Source: an uncultured Treponema sp.
Lineage (GTDB): Bacteria; Spirochaetota; Spirochaetia; Treponematales; Treponemataceae
NCBI GenBank assembly: GCA_947165895.1
Contig: CAMVCB010000003.1
Location: 186,001-250,000, forward strand
Direction: 5' to 3'
Length of the DNA stretch: 64,000 nt
Under the pieces are notes generated by a model that worked only from the letters and a program-made list of their open reading frames with translations, ran no database searches and was not told the DNA's origin. Positions 51,453-60,196 of the stretch are shown here, one piece after another. Positions within the stretch are counted from its first letter, which is position 1, and every line of letters starts with the position of its first letter. The translations under genes were made by a program, and so were the position numbers.

Positions 51453-52643
51453 TTATCTTAAATTTTCGGGCTTTCTGTAAAGAGTAACGCGGTTTCTTCC
51501 CTTGCTTTTTGAAACATACAAGGCCTGGTCTGCCTGATTTACAAACTCATTAGGTGAATTAACAAGATTTGTTTCTGCATCAAAAACTGAAACACCGCAT
51601 GAAATTGTAACATGCATGTGCTGACCGTTGTAAACAAAGTCATTTGTATCAATAGCAGATCGGATACGTTCAGCAACAAGAACAGCATCTTCCGTTTTTG
51701 TATTTGGCAGCAGTATTGTAAATTCCTCTCCACCGTAACGGCTGGCAACATCAGTATCGCGCAGATTTTTCTTTATGATATTGGCAACGCTTACAAGAAC
51801 ATAATCACCGCATTCATGACCGTATGTGTCGTTAAAGCTCTTAAAGAAGTCAATATCAAACATAAGTACGGCAACATTCTGATTCTGCAGGAAGGCTTCA
51901 TCAATTGATTCAGAAAGAACATTGAAAAAGTAAAACTTAAGCTTAAGATGAGTCATCATATCTGTTGATGACTGTTCAATAAGGGCCGCATTATTGATTG
52001 CCACCGACGCAAGACTTGCAATCGACATAATCTGATTAAGTTCGTACTCCGTATAGGAAACGTCATCTTCAATGGCAATCCTCTCCTGCAAAATCAAAAG
52101 CCCGTTAAGGTGACTCTTCTGGATAAGAGGAACGATAAGGGTCGGAGAAAGGCTGTTCAAAACTGAAAGGGTGTGCTGGTCATCAATTAAAAGCTTGAGC
52201 TCATCAAAGGTAATAGGCATCTGAACATCCAGCAGCTTTTTTGTGATTGATGAAGAAACCGGAATTGAAGGCTTTTCCCCTTCATCAAATAAATCTTTTG
52301 CTGTTTCCAGCACGTAATTTTCATTAGTGATTAAATCACGTACAAAAATTTCGGCTCCTAGAACGTGCATCTGGGCCATACAGATATAAACAATTGATTC
52401 AAGAAGGTTGTCAAAATCCAGATTCTGACAGAAGGACTTTGCAATATCCAGAAGCTGTTCAAGATCATAAATCTTCTTTTCATATTGAAGAGCCTTGTCC
52501 AACGCGTCAGTGTTTTCTTTGGCTTCTTTGGTCTCCTTTACAACGTCATGCAATGACTTTCTTTTTGCGTAGGAAACCCGAGTCTTTCGTTTCTTTGGTT
52601 CAGAGGAAACTACACTTTCTTTGTCGTTCAGTCTACTGGTCAT
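51453..52643 (-). CDS. Cytoplasmic GAF-GGDEF diguanylate cyclase
   Basis: 396 residues. A basic N-terminus (KKRKTRVSYAKRK) and coiled coil precede a GAF-like domain (about 70-230) and a GGDEF domain: LMFDIDFFKSFNDTYGHECGD, RDTDVASRYGGEEF. The active GGEEF is intact and RDTD is the RxxD product-inhibition site, unlike the membrane cyclase at 3614. The start of the GGDEF domain (DMMTHLKLKFYFFNVL) replaces the common LTGLxNR. Its gene overlaps the preceding 530-residue protein by 11 bases. Confidence 0.92.
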   Translation of the reverse strand: MTSRLNDKESVVSSEPKKRKTRVSYAKRKSLHDVVKETKEAKENTDALDKALQYEKKIYDLEQLLDIAKSFCQNLDFDNLLESIVYICMAQMHVLGAEIFVRDLITNENYVLETAKDLFDEGEKPSIPVSSSITKKLLDVQMPITFDELKLLIDDQHTLSVLNSLSPTLIVPLIQKSHLNGLLILQERIAIEDDVSYTEYELNQIMSIASLASVAINNAALIEQSSTDMMTHLKLKFYFFNVLSESIDEAFLQNQNVAVLMFDIDFFKSFNDTYGHECGDYVLVSVANIIKKNLRDTDVASRYGGEEFTILLPNTKTEDAVLVAERIRSAIDTNDFVYNGQHMHVTISCGVSVFDAETNLVNSPNEFVNQADQALYVSKSKGRNRVTLYRKPENLR

Positions 52644-54225
52644 TTTTTAATTCACCATTATTAATGATAACATAGTTCTTCATTATCTCAAAAAATATTT
52701 TCCAGTTTGGAAACTGATAGTCCAATTGATTGGTACGCTCTTTATTTCTTGATGATAAAAGCAGAACTTTAAGATTCTGGATAATTTCGCTGGAAGGCTT
52801 TTTAGCGTCCGCGAGCAGCTCTTCAAGCTCCCTGTGAAGGGCAAACAGGTGCGACACATGGCTCTGCAATAGATTGTGGGCTTCATTGTTAATTGAATGA
52901 ACCATTTTCTCAAGACGGGTGTAAAAGGTTTTGTCTTTACGGTTGTCTTTGATATAACCATCCAAAGCAGTAATACTGTTTCTTTCGTTTACCGAAAAGG
53001 AATTTTCAAAATCTGAAAACTCGTTATCCAGATTTATAACTGAATAAACCACCTGCGAAAATGTCGTTTTATAGTTTGAATTATTAAAAAATCCTTCAAT
53101 CGCAACATCATCAAGCAGGGCTTTTACAGACTCGGAAACATACTGTTTTTCGAAGGTCTTCAGCACTCTTATCGGCAAAATCCACTGAAATGATAAGGGA
53201 GTTTCGCTCTGGAGCTTTTCGCTGTAAGTCTGATTGTAACCCTGCATTGGTTCAAGAGCCCCTCTAGGGAAAAGCTGCTCAATTTCGCGGCTAAGCATTT
53301 CATCCTGAATTTCAGATTTAATGCGATGCTCGTCCGAATTGAATTTTGCCTGCAGCATCTGGGCAAATTCCTGACGGGGAGAGCCTGTATATTGGGCAAC
53401 GGCCGGTTCATAATTGGGATCTGCCCTGAAATATCTGATAATCTGCCTGAGTTTTTCAGGCTGCAAAACCTGTTTAATGACAAAATTGATTTTTTTCAGG
53501 TAGCCTAAAATCTGCCTCTTTTCATTATCATCAAGATCAGAGCCTTTTCTAAGTCTGTAGAGAGCAAGAATTGCAGCTCCGGTAGAATTTGTAAGTCTGA
53601 GCCCGGACATCTGATAGTAAAGGTCTTCAAGAAGATTGATTGTCTGGGAAAGGTCTACCGGCGAATAGGAAGGCTGATATTTAAAATCACCTGGAATAAA
53701 GTTTGAATCAAAAAGCTGAAGAAAAGGCACATAATTATAATGACAGAAATCAACAAGCTGCCTCAAAATCAGAATATCATGATCAATCTTTTTAAAATTA
53801 TCCGTATTTAAGTCTTTAATTACCCTTTCCAGCAGATGACGCTGATGCATGTAAATTCTGTCCGGATTATTGGGTTCGGAAATTACATCTTCCTTTCTGT
53901 TCTGGAACTGGAGGGCAGAAATTGTTTCCTGATCCTGTGAATCATAACCTGTAATTATAAGCTGAGCCTCAAAACGATGACGGCGGGGTAAATCTGCACT
54001 GCTGAGAGTTTCTGAAAAAAGATTATCAAGGGGATAGGAATTTTTGTAGAGATTATAAATGGCTTCGCCAAAATTCGGCTGAAGGACACCTGTTTTACAA
54101 ATGAGCGGAGAAAAGCCCTGAATTTCAACATCCATTTTTTTCAGAAGCTGCTTTCGCTGAACTTCCGGAGCTGTGCGCCTGAAAATTGAATCAAATATGT
54201 CTATAAATGTTTCAATTAAGCCCAT
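52633..54225 (-). CDS. Large protein of unknown function, probably spirochaete-specific
   Basis: 530 residues, cytoplasmic by sequence, all-alpha. It starts MGLIETFIDIFDSIFRRTAP and ends with GELKND. No known catalytic motif. It may belong to the DUF5312 group, recalled from treponemal genomes, but this was not checked. Its end is coupled to a GAF-GGDEF cyclase, suggesting a role upstream of or responsive to c-di-GMP. Confidence 0.6.
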   Translation of the reverse strand: MGLIETFIDIFDSIFRRTAPEVQRKQLLKKMDVEIQGFSPLICKTGVLQPNFGEAIYNLYKNSYPLDNLFSETLSSADLPRRHRFEAQLIITGYDSQDQETISALQFQNRKEDVISEPNNPDRIYMHQRHLLERVIKDLNTDNFKKIDHDILILRQLVDFCHYNYVPFLQLFDSNFIPGDFKYQPSYSPVDLSQTINLLEDLYYQMSGLRLTNSTGAAILALYRLRKGSDLDDNEKRQILGYLKKINFVIKQVLQPEKLRQIIRYFRADPNYEPAVAQYTGSPRQEFAQMLQAKFNSDEHRIKSEIQDEMLSREIEQLFPRGALEPMQGYNQTYSEKLQSETPLSFQWILPIRVLKTFEKQYVSESVKALLDDVAIEGFFNNSNYKTTFSQVVYSVINLDNEFSDFENSFSVNERNSITALDGYIKDNRKDKTFYTRLEKMVHSINNEAHNLLQSHVSHLFALHRELEELLADAKKPSSEIIQNLKVLLLSSRNKERTNQLDYQFPNWKIFFEIMKNYVIINNGELKNDQ

Positions 54226-54296
54226 TAAAAACTTTCCCCAAATCCCAATAATCTTCTATAGTACAAAAATACTAAAGATTTTATTTTTATTCTACC

Positions 54297-55346
54297 TTAC
54301 AAGCGCCCATCCTGTGAATTTTCCTCTTCAAATGCCTGCAAAACCGGCTGAAAAATACGTTTATAATCTTCAACACTGCTTGCGTGAACAATCTGAAGGC
54401 GCAGGGCTGCACCGTTATGAATTCCCTTTGAATAAGCGGCAAAACGCTTTCGCATTTCCATACAGGCGTGCTTTTCCTCTGTATCGCGGACAAGGCGTTC
54501 AAGCTCGGCAAAGCCGGTTTTTATGCGGACATCAGGGGGAAGAGGTTCGTAACTTCCAGTCTGAAGAAGGCTGGTAGTGTCCCTGAAAATAAAAGGATTA
54601 CCCATTGCGCCGCGGGCAAACATAACGGCATCGACACCGGTTTCCTCCAGCATTTTTTTTGCGTCTTCCGGCTTAAAAAGATCTCCCGAGCCAAAAACAG
54701 GAACCGGAATAAGGTCAGGATGAGCTTTATTCCACTCGCCCACGTATTCTACCAGAGCCTTCATTATGCTCCAGTCTGAATGACCTTCGTAGCCCTGAGC
54801 CCGGGTTCTCGGGTGAATTGTAATTGCATTTACTCCAGCTTCCAGTGCCGCCTGAGCCGCTTCCTTCCAGGTAATCTGGAATTTTTCCCAGCCAGAGCGG
54901 ATTTTTACGGTAACGGCCCGGTCTCCAGCGGCTTCAACAACGGCCTTTGCAACCTTGTAAAGCCTGTCAGGATCGCGGGTCAAAGCAGAACCGGCACCTG
55001 TCTTTACGATTTTTGGAACCGGACAGCCGCAGTTTATATCAATGCATTCACACTTTGTTTTTTCAAGAACGATGTGAGCGGCCGCATTCATAATGTCAGG
55101 CTCCGGCCCGAAAATCTGCACGGAATAGACATCTTCGTTGTAAGCCCGGCGCATCAAAATCTCTGTCTTTAAGTTTTTTCGAACAAGAGCTTCTGCGCTG
55201 ACCATTTCGGTATAGGTAAAACAGGCCCCGTTTTCTATGCAGACAGAACGGAAGGCCATGTCGCTGTAACCGGCAACCGGCGCCAGAAAGAGATTTCCCT
55301 TGAGTTCGATGTTTTTAATACGTACTGGATGGTATAAATTCGCCAT
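54297..55346 (-). CDS. dus: tRNA-dihydrouridine synthase, DusB-like
   Basis: 349 residues. Reduces uridine in tRNA D-loops using FMN and NADPH. LFLAPVAGYSDMAFRSVC, SVQIFGPEPDIM and INCGCPVPKIVKTGAGSALT hold the flavin-binding and catalytic Cys signatures; the C-terminal helical RNA-binding domain follows. It is 27 bases after tatD. Paralogue type (DusB) is the best guess. Confidence 0.92.
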   Translation of the reverse strand: MANLYHPVRIKNIELKGNLFLAPVAGYSDMAFRSVCIENGACFTYTEMVSAEALVRKNLKTEILMRRAYNEDVYSVQIFGPEPDIMNAAAHIVLEKTKCECIDINCGCPVPKIVKTGAGSALTRDPDRLYKVAKAVVEAAGDRAVTVKIRSGWEKFQITWKEAAQAALEAGVNAITIHPRTRAQGYEGHSDWSIMKALVEYVGEWNKAHPDLIPVPVFGSGDLFKPEDAKKMLEETGVDAVMFARGAMGNPFIFRDTTSLLQTGSYEPLPPDVRIKTGFAELERLVRDTEEKHACMEMRKRFAAYSKGIHNGAALRLQIVHASSVEDYKRIFQPVLQAFEEENSQDGRL

Positions 55347-55373
55347 TTTTCAACAGAAGGCTGACCGGCGCCC

Positions 55374-56156
55374 TTACACAGCTTCAGGAAGCCCAAAAGC
55401 CTTGCAGCTGTTTTTCCAGAGCTGAACGCTGAGTTCTTCAAGATCCATATCCAGCATTTCTGCAAGGAAGCGGGCTGTAGAAGGCAGCATATTCGGCTTT
55501 GTGCGTTTTTTCTCACGGAATTCTGCAGGAATCATAAATGGACTTTCAGTTTCAATCAAAATGCGGTCAACAGGGATGTTCAAAACTGTTTCGTGAAGAT
55601 TGCGGGCATTGCGGTAAGTAAGGTTACCTGCAAAGCTGAACCATACGTTCATATCCAGACATTTTTTTGCGTAGGCAGCATCTTCTGAATAGCAGTGGAA
55701 AATTGCACCGGCAGACGGAAGACGTTCTGTCAGAACATCATAAATATCCTTTCCCGCATCACGGTTATGAATGATTACAGGCTTATTGTACTTCTGGGCA
55801 ATTTCAAGCTGAGTAATAAAAAGCTCAATCTGGCTTCTTTTGTCACCAAACTGCTTGTAATAATCAAGGCCCGTTTCACCAACTGCAACTACATTAGGCA
55901 GAGAAAGAGACTTTTCGATTGTGTTAATCCAGTCAGGACCAGGATTTGTAACTTCAGACGGAGCAACACCTACAGCATGATAAATTCCGCTTACAGACTT
56001 GAGGGTAGCATAAACCTTCTGAAAATCCATAAGAGAGTTGTTAATGCTTATAATGCGGGTAACTCCAGCCTGCTTTGCCTGCTGAATAACGCGTAATTGT
56101 TCAATAGGATCATCGTATATAAGCCCGATGTGAGCGTGAGTATCAAAAAAATTCAT
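55374..56156 (-). CDS. tatD: TatD-family metal-dependent DNase
   Basis: 260 residues. FFDTHAHIGL (metal-binding HxH), VAVGETGLDYY, VIIHNRDAG and ILIETESPFM are TatD signatures; the last usually reads LLETDxP, here with Glu in place of Asp. It degrades DNA 3' ends or acts in repair. AGGAAG precedes the ATG. First gene of the minus-strand run. Confidence 0.92.
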   Translation of the reverse strand: MNFFDTHAHIGLIYDDPIEQLRVIQQAKQAGVTRIISINNSLMDFQKVYATLKSVSGIYHAVGVAPSEVTNPGPDWINTIEKSLSLPNVVAVGETGLDYYKQFGDKRSQIELFITQLEIAQKYNKPVIIHNRDAGKDIYDVLTERLPSAGAIFHCYSEDAAYAKKCLDMNVWFSFAGNLTYRNARNLHETVLNIPVDRILIETESPFMIPAEFREKKRTKPNMLPSTARFLAEMLDMDLEELSVQLWKNSCKAFGLPEAV

Positions 56157-56353
56157 GGCTTTCTTCCTAGAAAAATGTGATGAGAAGAGCGAAAAAAGTT
56201 TTTTTAACGCTTCTTTTTTAATTATATATAATTAAAGATAACACAGCTTTTACTACTCGTCAACGATAATTCTTCCGATAATATAGTAGTAGAATTTATA
56301 AATGCAGAATGCTATAATTTTACGATTTATATTGTAGATAATGAGGTCTAATA

Positions 56354-57379
56354 TTGCCTAAAACTCAAAAAGCAATGAAAAAAATGGAAAAGCGCTTCGC
56401 CTCAAACATGACACAGAGTTTTGGCTCTGCCTTTCGTTCCATTGGTTCTGCTTTCGTAACGCTTTTTAGAATTTTTAACAGCAAACTCACAATTATGGTT
56501 GTTCCTCACTCACAGAGTAAGGTAATCAACTTTCAGACAACTGTATTCGCATTAATATTCGGCTTTCTCCTTTTTGTCGGAATTTTATCATCCTTCTTCT
56601 ACTTCAACCGCCGCTCAATTTCTGCAAACATGCAGATAACTTCACTTACAGAACAGAACCGGGCTGCTCTTGCAAGCCTTGATGAACTCCGTGATGAAAA
56701 CGCAAACCTTTTCCAGGCTGCCAAAAGATTCCAGACATCCCTTTCACAAAGTCTTTCCCTTCTGGGAATCTCTCAGGGAGAAAACAAGGCTAACACTTCA
56801 ATTTCTTCAAGCGACCTTTCATCAATGTTCAACTCCACAGAAATTGCAAACGGTTCCAGCCGCGAACTTGCAGATATCCGGGAGCTTACTTCATACCTTG
56901 AAGGCGCAGTTGAACCAATCGAACAGGTTGGAAAGATGCTTAAAACCCAGCAGAATCTTTTTACAGAAATTCCTAGCATTAACCCTGTAAAAAATCCAAA
57001 TACCCACGTTTCAATGCCTTTCGGACCTAACGTTCACCCGCTTAACGGTAACTGGTACATCCACAAGGGTATGGACTTCTCTACCTGGCGTTCAGGCGAC
57101 CCTGTAATGGCAACTGCCAACGGACAGGTTGTAACAGTCGGCTTTGACAACAGCTTCGGTAACTTTGTAATCATCAAGCACAATCACGGTATTTATACAC
57201 GCTACGCTCACTTAAGTTCATTCAGAGTTAAGAAGGGACAGCTTGTTGACCAGGGACAGATTATCGGAAACATCGGTAACACTGGTATTTCGACAGGTCC
57301 ACACCTTCACTATGAAGTTCATATTGGTTCTGACGTAGTAGATCCTGCAAAATACATCAATATCAATCTTCAGAAGTAG
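56354..57379 (+). CDS. Membrane-anchored M23 peptidoglycan endopeptidase
   Basis: 341 residues. A cytoplasmic basic region is followed by one membrane span (TTVFALIFGFLLFVGILSSF), a coiled coil (MQITSLTEQNRAALASLDEL) and an M23 domain with HKGMDFS (HxxxD) and GPHLHYEVH (HxH), the zinc ligands of a LytM-type enzyme. All four ligands are present, so it should be active. The TTG start is supported by GAGG six bases upstream; the first ATG is seven codons in. A bactofilin gene begins seven bases after it. Confidence 0.9.
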   Translation: MPKTQKAMKKMEKRFASNMTQSFGSAFRSIGSAFVTLFRIFNSKLTIMVVPHSQSKVINFQTTVFALIFGFLLFVGILSSFFYFNRRSISANMQITSLTEQNRAALASLDELRDENANLFQAAKRFQTSLSQSLSLLGISQGENKANTSISSSDLSSMFNSTEIANGSSRELADIRELTSYLEGAVEPIEQVGKMLKTQQNLFTEIPSINPVKNPNTHVSMPFGPNVHPLNGNWYIHKGMDFSTWRSGDPVMATANGQVVTVGFDNSFGNFVIIKHNHGIYTRYAHLSSFRVKKGQLVDQGQIIGNIGNTGISTGPHLHYEVHIGSDVVDPAKYININLQK

Positions 57380-57385
57380 GATTTT

Positions 57386-57796
57386 ATGGCATTCAGAGTT
57401 GATGACATTTCCATTAACACAATCATCGGCGGCGGTTCGACAATCAAGGGAAACCTTAAAATTAACGGTTTTGTACGAATCGACGGAGATATTGACGGCA
57501 ATCTTGAAACTGACGGAAACATCATCATCGGTGAAAACGCCCGCATACGCGGAAATGTTACGGCAAAGGCTATAATTGTAGGGGGCATAATTCTTGGCGA
57601 TATTTCTGCCAGTGAAAGCGTAAAGCTCCTTTCTAAATCAGCCGTAATTGGAGACATTCTTACCCACAAGGTTCAGATTGAAGATGATGCTGTTTTCCAC
57701 GGCCACTGCATAGCAATCCGCGATGAAGAAAATTACAATCTTGTTTCTTCGGAATACCTGCAGTCAAAAGCAATCAAACAGAAGGCTTTCCGCTAA
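57386..57796 (+). CDS. Bactofilin
   Basis: 136 residues of the polymer-forming cytoskeletal family. The beta-helical core (TIIGGGSTIKGNLKINGFVR, IDGNLETDGNIIIGENARI, GNVTAKAIIVGGIILGDIS) is complete. Bactofilins polymerise without nucleotides and position cell-wall enzymes. The adjacent M23 peptidase is the classical partner (as in LmdC/BacA and CcmA/Csd pairs), here with the peptidase gene first. Confidence 0.95.
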   Translation: MAFRVDDISINTIIGGGSTIKGNLKINGFVRIDGDIDGNLETDGNIIIGENARIRGNVTAKAIIVGGIILGDISASESVKLLSKSAVIGDILTHKVQIEDDAVFHGHCIAIRDEENYNLVSSEYLQSKAIKQKAFR

Positions 57797-58362
57797 TGGC
57801 AGAAATTGATTCTTTAGGAAATAATTTTTATTACGCTGGCCTTCAGAATTCTTCTTCACATTTAAAAAATCAAAAAGCCGATAAATCACAAAAAACAACA
57901 AAATCACGTTTTTCAGACCTGATTAAAGGCGGAAACACTGAAGAAAGCATAGAGACAAATGGATTACCGCCGGAAATCAGGACAATGTCTCTTGATGATG
58001 CCGTAATTTTTTTGCGCGACCGTGTAGATCTTGCCGGCAACGATCTTTCTGAATTATCAAGTCAGGAAAATCTTGAAAAATTTAAAAAAGCCGTAGGACA
58101 ATTTATTAAATTTATTGTTGAAAACAATTTTGAAGTGACCAGCAAAAAGCCGCGTCGTCCTCAGTTTGTTTCACCTGTGGGATTCTTTTCAAATTACAAT
58201 AGCAAACCCCGCCTTAAAGATCCAAAGGTTCAGATAGAAGTTATTAATGAAAAGCTGGATAATCTGACCCGGGATATGCTGAGCACCCAGATGAGTAATT
58301 TAAAAATTCTTGCCCAAGTTAATGAAATCAAAGGTCTTGTAATAGATTTACTGCGCGAGTAA
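57796..58362 (+). CDS. YaaR-family (DUF327) protein
   Basis: 188 residues. SRFSDLIKGG and LDDAVIFLRDRVDLAGNDLS with LEKFKKAVGQFIKFIVENNF match the YaaR family: a disordered N-terminus followed by a helical bundle. The ATG overlaps the bactofilin stop by one base (TAATG). In Bacillus yaaR lies near yaaT (ricT); the same pair is seen here. Function unknown. Confidence 0.8.
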   Translation: MAEIDSLGNNFYYAGLQNSSSHLKNQKADKSQKTTKSRFSDLIKGGNTEESIETNGLPPEIRTMSLDDAVIFLRDRVDLAGNDLSELSSQENLEKFKKAVGQFIKFIVENNFEVTSKKPRRPQFVSPVGFFSNYNSKPRLKDPKVQIEVINEKLDNLTRDMLSTQMSNLKILAQVNEIKGLVIDLLRE

Positions 58363-58401
58363 CAGTATAATAACAGTATAAAATAGAAAAGAGAAATAAA
58401 A

Positions 58402-59322
58402 ATGAGTGATATTTTTGAAAGTGATATAGATGACCAGGCAGAAAACCTTTCTGAACTTGAAGATGATGAAGGAAGTACTGAGTCTACCGGAAACCTTACA
58501 ATAGATACCCCCCTTTATAATCTCAAGCTGGATTATTCCTGCGAAACCCTTTATGCAAAGGTTCCGGACAAAATAAATCTTCAGCCGGGCGATTTTGCAA
58601 TCATCCCTACCCGCTATGGAAAAGACATGGCTCGCGTACTTGGCATTTCCAAAAAGCCGATTGGAATCAAGCAGTCTGATATTGTAACTGTTGAACGCAA
58701 GGCAAGTGAAAAAGATCTTGAAAAACGTGAAGAACTCAAAAAAAAGGAAAAGGACGCTTTCCCGATTTTTAAGGAAAAAGTAGCCCTTCATAAGCTGGAT
58801 ATGAAGCTTGTTGAGGTTCATTTTCTCACAGAAGAATCAAAAGCCCTCTTCTTTTTCAGTTCTGATAACCGCGTAGACTTCCGCGAGCTTGTAAAAGACC
58901 TTGTTTCAATCTTTAAAATGAGAATTGAACTGCGCCAGATTGGTGTAAGAGACGAATCCCGCATTACAGGCGGACTTGGAATCTGCGGAAGGCCTTTCTG
59001 CTGTCACGGAGTTTCTGACAAGCTCCGCCCGGTTTCTATCAAAATGGCAAAGGACCAGAATCTTTCTTTGAACTCCATGAAGATTTCGGGCCAGTGCGGA
59101 CGACTCTTATGCTGCCTTTCATACGAATACGACTGGTACAACGAAGCAAGAAGAAAGCTTCCAAACGAAGGAATCCGTATTTTCTATGACGGAACCGACT
59201 TCAAAATTACAGAAGTTAATCCTCTGACTTCGATGGTAAAAATGCTGGGTGAAGACGGTCGGCTGCTTGAAGTAAACGCAAAACGCTTTTACCGCGAAAA
59301 TAACCGCTGGAAGATAAACTAA
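58402..59322 (+). CDS. ricT: PSP1-domain protein, RicT/YaaT-like
   Basis: 306 residues. The PSP1 domain is shown by VHFLTEESKALFFFSSDNRVD and IELRQIGVRDESR. Two cysteine clusters, ICGRPFCCHG and QCGRLLCCLSYEY, correspond to the iron-sulfur ligands of RicT in Bacillus. RicT helps RNase Y process mRNA. It lies 39 bases after the YaaR gene, as part of the M23-bactofilin-yaaR-ricT run. An acidic N-terminal tail is extra. Confidence 0.92.
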   Translation: MSDIFESDIDDQAENLSELEDDEGSTESTGNLTIDTPLYNLKLDYSCETLYAKVPDKINLQPGDFAIIPTRYGKDMARVLGISKKPIGIKQSDIVTVERKASEKDLEKREELKKKEKDAFPIFKEKVALHKLDMKLVEVHFLTEESKALFFFSSDNRVDFRELVKDLVSIFKMRIELRQIGVRDESRITGGLGICGRPFCCHGVSDKLRPVSIKMAKDQNLSLNSMKISGQCGRLLCCLSYEYDWYNEARRKLPNEGIRIFYDGTDFKITEVNPLTSMVKMLGEDGRLLEVNAKRFYRENNRWKIN

Positions 59323-59353
59323 ACCCAAATTCCTCATCTTTGACAAGTTTTAT

Positions 59354-59381
59354 TTGAAATTATAACGATTTGATTTATAAT
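59354..59381 (+). promoter_or_regulatory. Promoter of the methyltransferase-like gene at 59389
   Basis: TTGAAA (59354-59359), 16 bases, TATAAT (59376-59381), seven bases before the ATG. A perfect TTGACA (59340-59345) with TATAAC (59361-59366) lies just upstream at a short 15-base spacing. Confidence 0.6.
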
Positions 59382-59388
59382 AGATTAT

Positions 59389-60129
59389 ATGATTTATATT
59401 AAGAAATGGCTTGAACATTATGGGGAACTATTCCCAGTTGCTGACAATCAGATTGACTTCTTTAATAAAATCGGAAGTGGTTTTAACACACCTGTAAAAT
59501 TTTTGAGCGTAGACTGCGGAACAGCAGAAGTTGCCCAAAGACTCCATGAAAAAAACTTTGACGTTACAGTAACTGATACTTATAAAGAATTTATTGACTT
59601 CCTTAAGGTTAAATCTACAAATGTAGAACCAAAAATCAAAGCCTTTAATCTTTTTCCACAGGATATCGGCCGCTACCTTGGTAAAAATTTCTTTAATATC
59701 ATTTACTGCGGTGACTATCGCGTAGTCTTTATGCGGGATAAAATCTACATATCAAAACTGATGATTGATGCAAAATCCCTGCTTACAAACAACGGATTTT
59801 TGATTTTTGACCTGATAAACTTTACTAAATTTGACTTTTCAAAAGATATAGTTGAGCTGCCTCAAAAATCATCAGCCCGCGCTACCCTCAAATCATGGAT
59901 TACAAAGGACAAGGAAAACGTAACCTATCTTTTGAACCAGCAGGTCATTACATCAAATGATAAAATAATTGATGAAGTAAAGGATGAGCCAATCTGTCCT
60001 ATAAGCATGGAATCCTTCCAGAAATTCTCTAAAGAGCTTGGATTTTCTTCCATCGACTTTTACTCAGATTATAATTTTACTCCCCTCCAGCCGGATTCAG
60101 AAAAAATCGTCTGCGTTCTTCGAAAATAA
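59389..60129 (+). CDS. Class I SAM-dependent methyltransferase-like protein
   Basis: 246 residues. FLSVDCGTAEVAQRLHEKNFDVTVTD matches the first SAM-binding beta-strand and the acidic strand 2; LLTNNGFLIFDLINFT is strand 5-like. The GxGxG loop is degenerate (DCGTAE). No substrate clue. It has a leaderless-type promoter and ends at a small terminator before proS. Confidence 0.65.
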   Translation: MIYIKKWLEHYGELFPVADNQIDFFNKIGSGFNTPVKFLSVDCGTAEVAQRLHEKNFDVTVTDTYKEFIDFLKVKSTNVEPKIKAFNLFPQDIGRYLGKNFFNIIYCGDYRVVFMRDKIYISKLMIDAKSLLTNNGFLIFDLINFTKFDFSKDIVELPQKSSARATLKSWITKDKENVTYLLNQQVITSNDKIIDEVKDEPICPISMESFQKFSKELGFSSIDFYSDYNFTPLQPDSEKIVCVLRK

Positions 60130-60132
60130 AAT

Positions 60133-60146
60133 CGCCCTTCGGGGCG
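60133..60146 (+). terminator. Terminator before proS
   Basis: CGCCC, TTCG loop, GGGCG (60133-60146), followed by TAAAACCTTCTTG. A tetraloop hairpin with a weak T tract. Confidence 0.6.
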
Positions 60147-60196
60147 TAAAACCTTCTTGATTGTAATAAAAGCTTCTTTTCTATAAAATATAAGCT

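Noticed and set aside
56255..56281. Sigma-28 promoter before the M23 gene
   Set aside because: TCCGATAA is present at 56274-56281, but no TAAA-like box lies 15-16 bases upstream.
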